A DNA stretch of 64,000 bases from Pseudomonas sp. CFBP 13711 (GCF_014842265.1 NZ_JACYVI010000007.1:202002-266001), one strand, 5' to 3'. Positions 17,620 to 26,747 are shown, counted from the first letter of the stretch. The notes: generated from the sequence alone by a model not told the origin. Made by a program: numbers and translations.

Positions 17620-18499
17620 AGCGCGGGGCGAGCAGCGCTGGCTGGTAGGGCATGATCTGGAAGTGTGCCTGCAGGACTTCGCGCAGTCCCGCGGTTCTGT
17701 TACAGGTCCGGTATTGCTGCTGGCGTCCGGCCCCTCGGCGAACGAGTTTCCGCTTCCCCGTTACCGGAGCCTGCCGGTCGTCGCCATGAACGGCTCGATC
17801 GTGCGCTGCGTCGACGAGGGCATCCGGCCTTTCTACTACCTGTGCGACGATCCGAATTTCGTCATCGGCCGGCCAGCGCTGGCACTGATGGGGGTTCGCC
17901 ACGGCGAGCATCTGGCGATGAGTCTGGATGTACTTCAGGCGATTCATTCGGCCGACGCCACTGCGCTGAACGGCAAGAAGATCTATCTGCTGGAGCGGGT
18001 CAATCGCCAGGAAGGCAAGGCCGTCATGTCGGATCGAGCCTACGCGTGGTCAATCCGCAACGACGACGAGCTGATCTCCAACTTCTCCCTGCTGCGTCGC
18101 AAGCCCAACCGCATTGGCTTCAGCCTGAACCTCAAACGCGGCTATTTCGGCAGTCGAACCATTCCCTTCGGCGCCTTGCAGCTGGTCTGCCATCTGGGGT
18201 TTCGTCAGGTGTTCGTGGTCGGGATGGACCTGCGTCAGGGCGGCGGGCGTTTTTACGAGAAGGGAGAAGCGGCTTTGCCCAGCAGCCTGGACGAGGATTT
18301 CGAGCAATACATCCTGCCAAGCTTCACGTTGATGACTCGCAAGATCCTGCCGCGAACCGGCATGCAGGTGTTCAATCTATCCAGTGTCAGTCGCATGCCG
18401 GAGCGGGTCATTCCCAAAATCACCCTGCAGCGCCTCGACGAGCTGCTGGGCGTTCAGCCCGACCCTTCTACGCAAACAGCGCCTTCAAACGCGCAGTGA
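17606..18499 (+). CDS. LPS core biosynthesis protein, GT42/DUF115-like
   Basis: A 297-residue protein. Start GTG 17606 follows GGGAGG at 17594-17599 with six bases between; a longer frame from 17510 lies inside waaL. Visible motifs: LLLASGPSANEFPL, VVAMNGSI, FYYLCDDPNFV, and a C-terminal GALQLVCHLGFRQVFVVGMD. This order (GPS loop, N-G/N pair, aromatic-N-P segment, then a Gly-Met-Asp strand) resembles GT42 sialyltransferases of the CstII type and DUF115 proteins. That similarity is from motif reading only. It probably transfers or modifies a core sugar. It converges on, and overlaps by 32 bases, the next minus-strand gene. Confidence 0.7.
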   Translation: MLRVEARGEQRWLVGHDLEVCLQDFAQSRGSVTGPVLLLASGPSANEFPLPRYRSLPVVAMNGSIVRCVDEGIRPFYYLCDDPNFVIGRPALALMGVRHGEHLAMSLDVLQAIHSADATALNGKKIYLLERVNRQEGKAVMSDRAYAWSIRNDDELISNFSLLRRKPNRIGFSLNLKRGYFGSRTIPFGALQLVCHLGFRQVFVVGMDLRQGGGRFYEKGEAALPSSLDEDFEQYILPSFTLMTRKILPRTGMQVFNLSSVSRMPERVIPKITLQRLDELLGVQPDPSTQTAPSNAQ

Positions 18500-19115
18500 A
18501 GTGGGCGCTCCGGCCTTGGGTGTAAGCTGAAATAAAGGCCGTGCCCCCATCGCTCTCCACCAGCCACGCGCGATCTTCCTTATACCTAAGCAGGTGCTGG
18601 AAATTGCGCAGCCGCTTCGAATCGCTCAGCGCGCGACGCTGGCACTTCATGTCAGAGATATCGATGAGCCCCAGTTTCGCCTCCGGGGTGAGGATCACAT
18701 TGCCCATGTGCAGCGAGCGAAAGTAGACGCCGCGATCATGCAGGTGGGCGATAAACGTACCCAGTTCAACCCGCAGTGGCGCGCTTTCACCGTGCTCTTT
18801 CAACACCTGGCGGATGGTCAGGCCGGGCAACGGCGTGTAACGCACGGCATCGCGGCTGATGCTGGCAATTCGATAGGTGGCGATGACGTCGGGGCAGGGA
18901 ATGCCGCGTTTTTTGAGGGCGTCGATGTTGTCGGCGAAACGTTGCGCGTAGGGAAACAGCAAGGCCGAGCTGATCAGGCGCTTGCGGCGGAACAGTTTGA
19001 GAATGGTGCCGTCCTCAAGCAACAGAACCTTGTCCCCGGATCCGTCCGCTTCGAGCACGGTGGCGTTTTCTCGCAAGGCCAGATAGGCGCTGTGTTCCAT
19101 TGGATGCATCGGCAT
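18468..19115 (-). CDS. atypical small LPS-locus kinase, catalytic Asp replaced
   Basis: A 215-residue kinase-like protein, comparable to the small kinase gene next to msbA in P. aeruginosa. The N-lobe has LLLEDGTILKLFRRKRL with a candidate ATP-site Lys. The catalytic-loop position reads YFRSLHMGNVIL (Ser134, His136, Asn139), so Ser stands where HxD kinases have Asp. LGLIDISDM keeps the second metal-binding Asp. It could be a pseudokinase or use another base. Start ATG 19115 follows AGGTAAGT. It is divergent from msbA, and its last 32 bases overlap the convergent GT42-like gene. Confidence 0.8.
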   Translation of the reverse strand: MPMHPMEHSAYLALRENATVLEADGSGDKVLLLEDGTILKLFRRKRLISSALLFPYAQRFADNIDALKKRGIPCPDVIATYRIASISRDAVRYTPLPGLTIRQVLKEHGESAPLRVELGTFIAHLHDRGVYFRSLHMGNVILTPEAKLGLIDISDMKCQRRALSDSKRLRNFQHLLRYKEDRAWLVESDGGTAFISAYTQGRSAHFTARLKALFA

Positions 19116-19230
19116 ACTTACCTGAACAAATGCGGCATGTTACCCGAGTCGGCCCCGCTTGGGTCGCGGCAGGGGTCGACAAATATGGGTTGTGCTACCA
19201 TGCCCGCCTAATTTTTTCGTGCGGATTCCC

Positions 19231-21051
19231 ATGAGCAGTCCTGATCCTCAAGCTAAAACGACCCTGGCGATTTACTTTCGTCTATTGACCTATGTGCGGC
19301 CGTACATCGGCCTTTTCTGCTTGAGCATTGTTGGCTTTCTTATCTTTGCGTCCACCCAGCCGATGCTCGCCTACATCCTCAAATACTTCGTCGATGGCCT
19401 GGCCAATCCCGAAGCCAGCCTGTTCCCCGGCAACCCTTATATTGGTCACCTGCAATTGCTGCAGGCGGTGCCACTGATGATCGTGCTGATCGCGGCCTGG
19501 CAGGGCGCCGGCTCTTATTTAGGCAACTTCTTCCTGGCCCGCGTTTCCCTCGGGCTGGTGCATGACCTGCGCGTCGTGCTGTTCAACAAATTGCTCACGC
19601 TGCCCAACCGCTTCTTCGACAACAGCAACTCAGGGCATCTGATCTCGCGCATCACCTTCAACGTGACCATGGTCACCGGCGCTGCCACTGACGCAATCAA
19701 GGTGGTGATTCGCGAAGGCATGACGGTTATCTTTCTGTTCGGCGCGCTGCTGTGGATGAACTGGAAACTGACCCTGGTGATGCTGGCGATACTGCCGCTC
19801 ATTGCGGTCATGGTGAACAGCACCAGCAAGAAGTTTCGCAAGCAGAGCAAGAAGATTCAGGTGGCCATGGGCGATGTGACCCACGTGGCGTCAGAAACCA
19901 TTCACGGTTATCGCGTGGTCCGCAGCTTTGGCGGCGAAGACTACGAAAAGGCCCGCTTCGAAAAGGCCAGCCGCAGCAATACCAAAAAGCAGTTGGCGAT
20001 GACCAAGACCGGCGCGGTTTACACGCCGATGCTGCAATTGGTGACCTACAGCGGCATGGCCATCGTGATGTTCCTTGTCCTTTATCTGCGCGGCGACTCG
20101 TCGGCGGGTGATCTGGTGGCCTACATCACCATGGCCGGCCTGCTGCCCAAGCCGATCCGTCAGTTGTCCGAAGTCAGTTCCACCATCCAGAAAGGCGTCG
20201 CCGGTGCGGAGAGCATCTTCGAGCAACTGGATGAGCAGACCGAGCAGGACTTGGGCACCGTAGAGCGCGACAAGGTTTCAGGCCGTCTGGAGGTCAAAAA
20301 CCTCACGTTCACCTACCCAGGCACGGAAAAGCGCGTGCTCAATGACGTGAGTTTTGTCGCCGAAGCCGGCCAGATGGTCGCGCTGGTGGGCCGCTCCGGC
20401 AGCGGCAAATCCACGTTGGCGAGCCTGATTCCGCGCTTCTACGATCACGTGCAGGGCCAGATTCTTCTCGATGGCGTCGAGACTCAGGACTACACCCTGC
20501 GCAGCCTGCGTCGTCAGATCGCGCTGGTGAACCAGAACGTCACGCTGTTCAACGACACCATCGCCAACAACATCGCGTATGGCGATCTGGCGGGCGTGCC
20601 GCTGGAAGAGATCAAGAAAGCCTCGGCCGATGCCTACTCGGACGAGTTCATCGACAAGTTGCCTCAGCAGTACCAGACCCTCGTCGGCGAGAACGGCGTG
20701 CTGCTGTCCGGGGGCCAGCGCCAGCGTTTGGCGATTGCCCGTGCGCTGCTGAAAAACGCGCCGCTGCTGATTCTCGACGAAGCGACCTCGGCGCTGGATA
20801 CCGAGTCCGAGCGCCATATCCAGAAAGCCCTGGAGAAGGTCATGCAGGGCCGCACCACGCTGGTGATCGCCCACCGCCTGACCACCATCGAAAAAGCCGA
20901 CGTCATTCTGGTCATGGACGAAGGCCGCATTGTCGAGCGCGGCTCCCATGCCGAGCTGCTGGCGCAGAACGGCTACTACACGCGCCTGCATGCCAAACAG
21001 TTCGAAGAAGACGAGCCAGTCGAAATCGATCGGGCAGTCGATGCATGCTGA
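19231..21051 (+). CDS. msbA: lipid A-core flippase MsbA (ABC exporter)
   Basis: A 606-residue half-transporter that flips lipid A-core across the inner membrane before O-antigen ligation and Lpt export. An N-terminal six-helix membrane domain is followed by an ATPase with Walker A GRSGSGKST, Q-loop VNQNVTLF, signature LSGGQRQR, Walker B LLILDEATSALD and the switch His in IAHRLT. I chose ATG 19231 (MSSPDPQAKTTLAIYFRLL); a longer frame from 19159 would begin in the upstream regulatory gap. Its stop overlaps the mig-14 start (ATGCTGA). Confidence 0.96.
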   Translation: MSSPDPQAKTTLAIYFRLLTYVRPYIGLFCLSIVGFLIFASTQPMLAYILKYFVDGLANPEASLFPGNPYIGHLQLLQAVPLMIVLIAAWQGAGSYLGNFFLARVSLGLVHDLRVVLFNKLLTLPNRFFDNSNSGHLISRITFNVTMVTGAATDAIKVVIREGMTVIFLFGALLWMNWKLTLVMLAILPLIAVMVNSTSKKFRKQSKKIQVAMGDVTHVASETIHGYRVVRSFGGEDYEKARFEKASRSNTKKQLAMTKTGAVYTPMLQLVTYSGMAIVMFLVLYLRGDSSAGDLVAYITMAGLLPKPIRQLSEVSSTIQKGVAGAESIFEQLDEQTEQDLGTVERDKVSGRLEVKNLTFTYPGTEKRVLNDVSFVAEAGQMVALVGRSGSGKSTLASLIPRFYDHVQGQILLDGVETQDYTLRSLRRQIALVNQNVTLFNDTIANNIAYGDLAGVPLEEIKKASADAYSDEFIDKLPQQYQTLVGENGVLLSGGQRQRLAIARALLKNAPLLILDEATSALDTESERHIQKALEKVMQGRTTLVIAHRLTTIEKADVILVMDEGRIVERGSHAELLAQNGYYTRLHAKQFEEDEPVEIDRAVDAC

Positions 21052-21941
21052 GTCACTTGCGCGCATGGCGTGAGCGAGGCTGGACCCCGATTGATGCGAC
21101 CACCTACGCCACCGCGTGGCAGCAGTTCGGCGGCAGCGTTGCCACGCACCCGCATGTGATCGAGCGCCTGGCCGGGCTGGCTGACATTCCGGTTCGGTAT
21201 CTGGGTTGGCTGCAAGACGGCAACATCGTTGGTGCGGTGGCCTGCTGGGGCCGGGAGCTGGCGCTGGCCAAGAAGGTACTCAAGCAGCGTAATCGGCGGG
21301 TGTTCGATCTGGGCAATGCAGAGATCATTCTGCCGATTGCGCCCGGCGTGACAGTGCCGGTACGCCAGCGCATGAGTTACGTGTCGGAGTTGAACGCCGG
21401 TCAGATCGACACCCTCAAGCCGCAAGCCGAGAGCCTGGCCATCGCCCGCGCGCCTGAGGACTATTCCAAGAAATTCCGCTACAACCAGCGCCGTGAACAG
21501 CGTTTGCTTGAGGAGGCGGGCGGGGTCGTGCAGCCGATGCTGGATTTCACGTCCGAGGAACAAGCCCGCATTTACTCCAGCCTGTTTCATGCGCGCTGGG
21601 GCTTCGACGTGCCGGGCAAGGATCATCTGGCCAAGGTGTTCGAGCTGATGCGCGAGTTCATGACCGGCTCGATGATCCTGCTGGAAGGCAAACCCATTGC
21701 CGCTCAGGTGCTGTACAGGGTCGAATCGCCACACTGGGTGTCGGTGGAATACATCAACGGCGGTGTCGATCCGGCCCATCAGGCGTTGAGCGCCGGCAGC
21801 GTGCTGAGCTTCGTTAACACCCAGAACGCCTGGGCTGATGCGAGGGCGGTGAACAAGCCTTTGCGCTACTCCTTCGGCCGCTCCGATCGCGAATACAAAG
21901 ACCGCTGGTGCCAGACGGTGCCTGTCTACAAGGTTGGATGA
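21045..21941 (+). CDS. mig-14: Mig-14 family protein
   Basis: A 298-residue protein of the Mig-14 family, a GNAT-like fold linked in Salmonella and P. aeruginosa to resistance to host antimicrobial peptides. The sequence carries FRYNQRREQRLLEEAGG and an ending FGRSDREYKDRWCQ, which fits a FemAB/GNAT-type acyltransferase core. The ATG at 21045 overlaps the end of msbA, and the dnpA ATG follows its stop by one base. The mig-14/dnpA pair is also adjacent in P. aeruginosa, supporting the call. The chemical reaction is not known to me. Confidence 0.82.
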   Translation: MLSHLRAWRERGWTPIDATTYATAWQQFGGSVATHPHVIERLAGLADIPVRYLGWLQDGNIVGAVACWGRELALAKKVLKQRNRRVFDLGNAEIILPIAPGVTVPVRQRMSYVSELNAGQIDTLKPQAESLAIARAPEDYSKKFRYNQRREQRLLEEAGGVVQPMLDFTSEEQARIYSSLFHARWGFDVPGKDHLAKVFELMREFMTGSMILLEGKPIAAQVLYRVESPHWVSVEYINGGVDPAHQALSAGSVLSFVNTQNAWADARAVNKPLRYSFGRSDREYKDRWCQTVPVYKVG

Positions 21942-21942
21942 C

Positions 21943-23346
21943 ATGTCCGGGCGCAAGCAGCAGCTTCTGAAACGACATCGGCGCAACAAGCGTCTGGCGC
22001 TGATCATCGGTCTGGTGCTGCTGATCGGCATTGGCATCTGGGTCGCGTGGTGGCTGGTGCCGTTGCTGATCGTCGCCGCCTGGATCGCCCACGAAGCCTG
22101 GTTCTCCGACCATCTGTTTTATTCGCCCAAGAGCGATTACCACTACCAGTTTCCTGACGCGGCCCAGGCGCAGCCTGTTTCTGTCGTCAATGGCATGCTG
22201 CAACTGAGCGAGCCTTTGGGCGAAGGCGAAACCCTGCTGCTGGAGCTCGACCTGCGCAGCACCTGGCTCGGTCGCTGGCTGGACCCCTACGTGTTGGCAG
22301 GCGACGACCGCCAGGATTTCGAACGAGGCTTTGCCGGGCGTCGCTACGTGAACCTCACCGGGCAGCGGGACGTCGTCGCGGACAGCACGCTGCGCCTCAA
22401 AGGCGGCTTCTGCCGCATCGCCAGCGCCGCCCGCTTATACGTATTGAGCAACCCGGATTACCGGCAGCAACGGTTGATGATCCTCGCGCCCCACGCCGAC
22501 GACGCCGAACTGGCAGCCTTTGGCCTGTACAGCCAGGCGGCGGATTGCAGCATCGTTACGGTGACCCAGGGCGAAATCGAGGCCGAACGCTACGAACAAC
22601 TGGGGCTGAACCGCGCCGATGCTGCCCGGCTCAAGGGGCGTCTGCGTACCTGGGACAGCCTGGCGATTCCGCTGTGGGGCGGTGTGCCCCAGAGCCAGTG
22701 CGTGCAACTGGGCTATTACTGCCTGCAACTGCCGGCCATGGCCCAGTCGCCGGATCAGCCGTTTGGTTCTCGCGACTCCTCAGAGACCGACATCCGCAGT
22801 GCGCGGCAGCACAATCCTTTGCCGTTGCCGGGTGATCAGGACGGCGCGCCGACCTGGAACAATCTCGTGGCCGATCTTGCGGCGCTGCTCGATGCTTACC
22901 GGCCGGACGTCATTGTCATGCCGCACCCGGAACTCGACCCCCACGCTGACCACATCGCCACGACTCAAGCGTTATACCAGGCGGTGGGCAGAAGCGCGCA
23001 CACGCCGGAGGTGGCGCTGTTCTACGCCAACCACCTGCACGACAACGACCGCTGGCCCATGGGGCTGGCCGGTAAAGGCGTCGCGCTGCCGCCGTTTGTA
23101 GAGGCGCCTTCAGTGGATCAGCTCTGGAGTACGTCGCTCAGTTCGGACGTGCAACTGGATAAGGCCATGGCTCTGGCGATGCAGCATGACCTCCAGGGAG
23201 CGCCACCCCTGAAGAAGCGCCTGCGCCGACAGATTCAACGCTGGCTGGCCGGTCGTGAATGGCCGCTGACGGGAGACGACGAATTCTTCCGCAAGGCCGT
23301 GCGCCGTCACGAGGTGTTCTGGGTTCGCCGCTTTCCGCGCCCATAG
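21943..23346 (+). CDS. dnpA: PIG-L family de-N-acetylase DnpA
   Basis: A 467-residue membrane-anchored PIG-L deacetylase. An N-terminal basic segment is followed by one strong hydrophobic stretch (ALIIGLVLLIGIGIWVAWWL). The metal-binding motifs are LAPHADDAELAAFG and HPELDPHADH. In P. aeruginosa DnpA lies in the LPS core locus and affects antibiotic tolerance; the natural substrate is presumed to be a core or lipid amino sugar. Start ATG 21943 follows the mig-14 stop by one base. An in-frame TTG at 21934 would add three residues and is less likely. Confidence 0.88.
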   Translation: MSGRKQQLLKRHRRNKRLALIIGLVLLIGIGIWVAWWLVPLLIVAAWIAHEAWFSDHLFYSPKSDYHYQFPDAAQAQPVSVVNGMLQLSEPLGEGETLLLELDLRSTWLGRWLDPYVLAGDDRQDFERGFAGRRYVNLTGQRDVVADSTLRLKGGFCRIASAARLYVLSNPDYRQQRLMILAPHADDAELAAFGLYSQAADCSIVTVTQGEIEAERYEQLGLNRADAARLKGRLRTWDSLAIPLWGGVPQSQCVQLGYYCLQLPAMAQSPDQPFGSRDSSETDIRSARQHNPLPLPGDQDGAPTWNNLVADLAALLDAYRPDVIVMPHPELDPHADHIATTQALYQAVGRSAHTPEVALFYANHLHDNDRWPMGLAGKGVALPPFVEAPSVDQLWSTSLSSDVQLDKAMALAMQHDLQGAPPLKKRLRRQIQRWLAGREWPLTGDDEFFRKAVRRHEVFWVRRFPRP

Positions 23347-23497
23347 CTGCAACAGTCGATGCGCCATTCGTTGCACCAGTTAAAGCGCCACCTGAAGCGC
23401 TGTTTGAAGCACTAAGGGATTCGAGGCCAACCGGCCAGCCAGCGCTGATCGCTGTGCTAAGATTCCGTCCTTGTCCATTTCTGCCACGGGTTGTTCG

Positions 23498-24922
23498 ATG
23501 AAGTTGTCCATGCCGCGTTTTGATCAGGCTCAAGTGTTAGTTGTCGGCGATGTCATGCTCGACCGCTACTGGCACGGTGGCACTTCCAGAATCTCCCCTG
23601 AAGCACCGGTGCCGGTGGTCAAAGTCGACCAGATCGAAGACCGTCCGGGCGGTGCCGCCAACGTGGCGTTGAACATTGCTGCGCTGGGCGCCAAGGCGTC
23701 CCTGGTCGGCGTGACGGGCACCGACGAAGCCGCCGACAGCCTGAGCAACAGCCTCAAGGCCGCCGGCGTGATCGCCAGCTTCCAGCGCATCGCCCATCAG
23801 CCCACCATCGTCAAATTGCGCGTCATGAGCCGGCACCAGCAGCTCCTGCGCATCGACTTCGAAGAACCCTTTGCCACTGACCCCGAGGCCCTGAGCCGCG
23901 AGGTCGATGCCTTGCTCGACGGTATCAAGGTGCTGGTCCTGTCCGACTACGGCAAAGGCGCGCTGAAGAATCATCAAGTGCTGATCAAGGCAGCCCGGGA
24001 CCGTGGCATTCCCGTGCTCGCCGACCCCAAGGGTAAAGACTTCGCGATCTACCGTGGCGCCAGCCTGATTACCCCCAATCTCAGTGAATTTGAAGCCATC
24101 GTCGGCCATTGCGTCGACGAGGCAGAGCTGGTCGCCAAAGGCGCGGCGCTGATGAAGGACCTCGATCTGGGGGCGTTGCTGGTCACCCGTGGCGAACACG
24201 GCATGACCCTGCTGCGTCCGGATCAGCCAACGCTGCACCTTCCGGCCCGCGCGCGGGAAGTCTTCGACGTGACGGGGGCTGGGGATACGGTCATTTCCAC
24301 CCTGGCAGCGGCCATTGCGGCGGGTGAGGAGTTGCCGCACGCGGTCGCGCTGGCGAACCTTGCGGCGGGCATCGTCGTGGGCAAGCTCGGCACTGCCGCG
24401 ATCAGCGCTCCCGAGTTGCGTCGCGCCATCCAGCGCGCCGAAGGTTCCGAGCGCGGAGTGCTGACCCTCGATCAGCTGCTGCTGGCCATCGACGACGCCC
24501 GTGCCCACAACGAAACCATCGTCTTCACCAACGGCTGCTTCGACATTCTCCACGCCGGCCATGTCACCTACCTGGAACAGGCTCGCGCCCAGGGCGATCG
24601 GCTGATCGTGGCGGTCAACGACGACGCGTCGGTGAGTCGCCTGAAAGGCCCGGGCCGCCCGATCAACAGCGTTGATCGACGCATGGCCGTGCTGGCCGGT
24701 CTGGGCGCCGTGGACTGGGTCATCAGCTTCCCCGAAGGCACCCCGGAAAACCTGCTGACCCATGTGCGTCCGGACGTGCTGGTGAAGGGCGGGGACTACT
24801 CGGTTGACCAAGTCGTCGGCGCCGACATCGTCGGCTCTTATGGCGGCACCGTGAAAGTGCTGGGACTGGTTGCCAACAGCTCGACGACAGCCATCGTCGA
24901 CAAGATCCGCAGTCAGGACTGA
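23498..24922 (+). CDS. hldE: bifunctional heptose 7-phosphate kinase / heptose 1-phosphate adenylyltransferase
   Basis: A 474-residue fusion that makes ADP-D-glycero-heptose, the precursor used by waaC and waaF. The N-terminal ribokinase-like domain (about 1-320) shows GDVMLDRYWHG, RPGGAANVALN and the catalytic DVTGAGDTVIS. The C-terminal nucleotidyltransferase (about 340-474) shows FTNGCFDILHAGHVTYLEQA, with the HxGH motif. ATG 23498 gives MKLSMPRFDQAQVLVVGDVM, the usual N-terminus; an upstream TTG at 23471 lacks support. The length is standard. Confidence 0.96.
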   Translation: MKLSMPRFDQAQVLVVGDVMLDRYWHGGTSRISPEAPVPVVKVDQIEDRPGGAANVALNIAALGAKASLVGVTGTDEAADSLSNSLKAAGVIASFQRIAHQPTIVKLRVMSRHQQLLRIDFEEPFATDPEALSREVDALLDGIKVLVLSDYGKGALKNHQVLIKAARDRGIPVLADPKGKDFAIYRGASLITPNLSEFEAIVGHCVDEAELVAKGAALMKDLDLGALLVTRGEHGMTLLRPDQPTLHLPARAREVFDVTGAGDTVISTLAAAIAAGEELPHAVALANLAAGIVVGKLGTAAISAPELRRAIQRAEGSERGVLTLDQLLLAIDDARAHNETIVFTNGCFDILHAGHVTYLEQARAQGDRLIVAVNDDASVSRLKGPGRPINSVDRRMAVLAGLGAVDWVISFPEGTPENLLTHVRPDVLVKGGDYSVDQVVGADIVGSYGGTVKVLGLVANSSTTAIVDKIRSQD

Positions 24923-24943
24923 TCCGACGCCCGCAGCGCAGAG

Positions 24944-24969
24944 TGGCACCCCTTGCCGCTGCCATTTTT
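24944..24969 (+). terminator. weak candidate terminator after hldE
   Basis: A short stem TGGCA (24944-24948) and TGCCA (24960-24964) is followed at once by TTTTT. The five-base stem and long loop make it weak. It could partly separate hldE from the glycosyltransferase at 24996. Confidence 0.3.
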
Positions 24970-24995
24970 GTATTCGCAGTTCGGTATATGAACGT

Positions 24996-25970
24996 ATGAA
25001 AGTCATGTTACTGGTGATGGATGAACAGCGCGTCATACTGGACGGTTTGTACGACACCGTGCGGCAGCATTGTGACGACTGCGTCATCTTTCGCCTGAGC
25101 AAGCAACAGCAGCTGAATCTCGGGCCGTTTCTGGCCTCGGTCGACTATCAGCGCTACGACCGGGTGGTGATTTTCTCCCGGGTCAAACGGCTTGCTCGCC
25201 AGCGCGCGGTGCTCAAGTGCATTCCGGGGCTGATCTTTCTTGAGCACGATGCGTATCAGAACTACATGAGCGCCAGCAAATACCACGGCATGTATTCACG
25301 CTTGTACCGGCAGCTGCCGTGGAGTCGCGCACTGGTTTCCGGTGCGGTGGTTGCGCGGCGCATGCGCGGCGAAGGCCTTGATGCGGTGTTCGTGTCCAAG
25401 GGCTACGACCAGGAAATGCTGCGCAATCTCGGTCAACCCCGAGACATTCCGGTGGGCTTCCTGGGCAGCCTGAAAAGCCGCGAGTATTCCCAGCGCAAGC
25501 AACTGGTGGAAAACCTCGCGCAGCGCGCTGGCATGCTGGTGACGCGCACGGCCTCTGGCGCCGAATACCTTGAAACGCTTAATCGCATCAGGATTTTCGT
25601 CAGTGCCGACATCGGCATGGGCGAGTTCATGATCAAGAATTTCGAAGCCATGGCCTGCGGCTGCGTGCTGCTCGCATGGAGCCAGGGTGAAGAGGACGAG
25701 CTGCTGGGGTTCGAAGAGGGGCGAAACGTCATGTTCTACCGCTCCGAAGACGAAGCCGTCGAGAAGATCCGCCTGCTGCAGAGTGATCCCGAGCTTGCCG
25801 CGCGCATCGCCAGCGAAGGCCAAAAATTCGCCGAAGAGCGCTATGCCTTTGCCCGCGTGGGCCGCGATCTGGCCGATGAAATTCAGAGGCCGATGCGCCC
25901 GTGGCAACGTCCGTCGGCGCTGACCCGTGCCTGGGTCAAGTGGCGCCATGGCATGCAGGTGCGGGCCTGA
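24996..25970 (+). CDS. GT4-like glycosyltransferase, possibly Ssg
   Basis: A 324-residue glycosyltransferase-like protein. ATG 24996 gives MKVMLLVMDEQRVILDGLYD; the frame upstream of it overlaps hldE and is unrelated in character. The visible segments LIFLEHDAYQNYMS, VFVSKGYDQEML and VSADIGMGEFMIKNFEAMAC resemble CgeB/GT4 proteins, and the last corresponds to the nucleotide-sugar site. I recall Ssg of Pseudomonas surface-sugar synthesis as similar, but not surely enough to give a symbol. Its stop overlaps the ATG of the next gene (TGATG). Confidence 0.78.
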   Translation: MKVMLLVMDEQRVILDGLYDTVRQHCDDCVIFRLSKQQQLNLGPFLASVDYQRYDRVVIFSRVKRLARQRAVLKCIPGLIFLEHDAYQNYMSASKYHGMYSRLYRQLPWSRALVSGAVVARRMRGEGLDAVFVSKGYDQEMLRNLGQPRDIPVGFLGSLKSREYSQRKQLVENLAQRAGMLVTRTASGAEYLETLNRIRIFVSADIGMGEFMIKNFEAMACGCVLLAWSQGEEDELLGFEEGRNVMFYRSEDEAVEKIRLLQSDPELAARIASEGQKFAEERYAFARVGRDLADEIQRPMRPWQRPSALTRAWVKWRHGMQVRA

Positions 25971-26680
25971 TGACGTTGCCGTCGGACCACGACCGTACCG
26001 CGCCGAAGGAACCCCTTGTATTGCCGGGCGCCGATCAGGACGTGTTCGGCGCGCTTCCCGCTGCACTGCGCCAGTGCCTGGCGAACGCTGCACGGGTCAT
26101 CCTGATCGCCAACAATCCAGCCATCACCCCAGCCGATTTCGATGCCTTGGGGGTGGGCGCCGACGATGTGGTGGTCAGCTTCAATCTGTGCATCAAGGCC
26201 GCCCTGCTAAAGCCTGAAAGCGTCAACCTGTTCGTGCACGGCTTCAACGCGCCAGACCGTTACTTCTTTGGCCTGCCTTCAACCGATGACGTACAGAAGT
26301 TCACTGCCCAACCGGGCTCGCGTTGCTTCACGCTGCTGGTGGGATGCGCCGTGCCGCTGTGCCCGCTGCCTGAGGTTGCGCTGTATTGGGACCGCATTCC
26401 GTTGCCGGCCCTGGCCGAGCGTTACCCGGTCGATCGTCCCAACGGCAAGCGCTTCGTCGGTCCTTCCACGGGTTTCAACGTGCTGGTGCTGCTCGACTGG
26501 CTGCGCGCTCATGCCGGTTACCGCTACAGGCTCATGACCCTCGGTTTTTCCAACGAAGCCGGCAAGCTCTGGGGCGGCCACGCCTGGGACTATGAGCGCA
26601 ACTGGCTGCTCGACGCCGACGTCGAAGTGATCGCCCTCAAGCCCCGGAGTTGGTGGCGCACGCTGTTGTTTCGTAAATGA
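25970..26680 (+). CDS. putative sialyltransferase-like (GT29-like) protein
   Basis: A 236-residue protein, translationally coupled to the glycosyltransferase before it. No family is certain, but three segments fall in the order of the GT29 sialyl motifs. An L-like region (VILIANNPAITPADFD to VVVSFNLCIK) runs from about residue 44. An S-like GPSTGFNVLVLLDWL has Pro165-Gly168, followed by LMTLGFS. A VS-like HAWDYE is an H-x4-E pair (His204, Glu209). GT29 enzymes use CMP-sialic acid; a bacterial relative could use another CMP-sugar. This is motif inference. No signal peptide is seen. It probably acts on LPS core or O-chain. Confidence 0.6.
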   Translation: MTLPSDHDRTAPKEPLVLPGADQDVFGALPAALRQCLANAARVILIANNPAITPADFDALGVGADDVVVSFNLCIKAALLKPESVNLFVHGFNAPDRYFFGLPSTDDVQKFTAQPGSRCFTLLVGCAVPLCPLPEVALYWDRIPLPALAERYPVDRPNGKRFVGPSTGFNVLVLLDWLRAHAGYRYRLMTLGFSNEAGKLWGGHAWDYERNWLLDADVEVIALKPRSWWRTLLFRK

Positions 26681-26747
26681 ACGAGGCCGTCCGCCGCTTG
26701 AGCGCGCATGTCCAGGCGCATCGCCATCGATCCCGGAGAGTTTGTCA

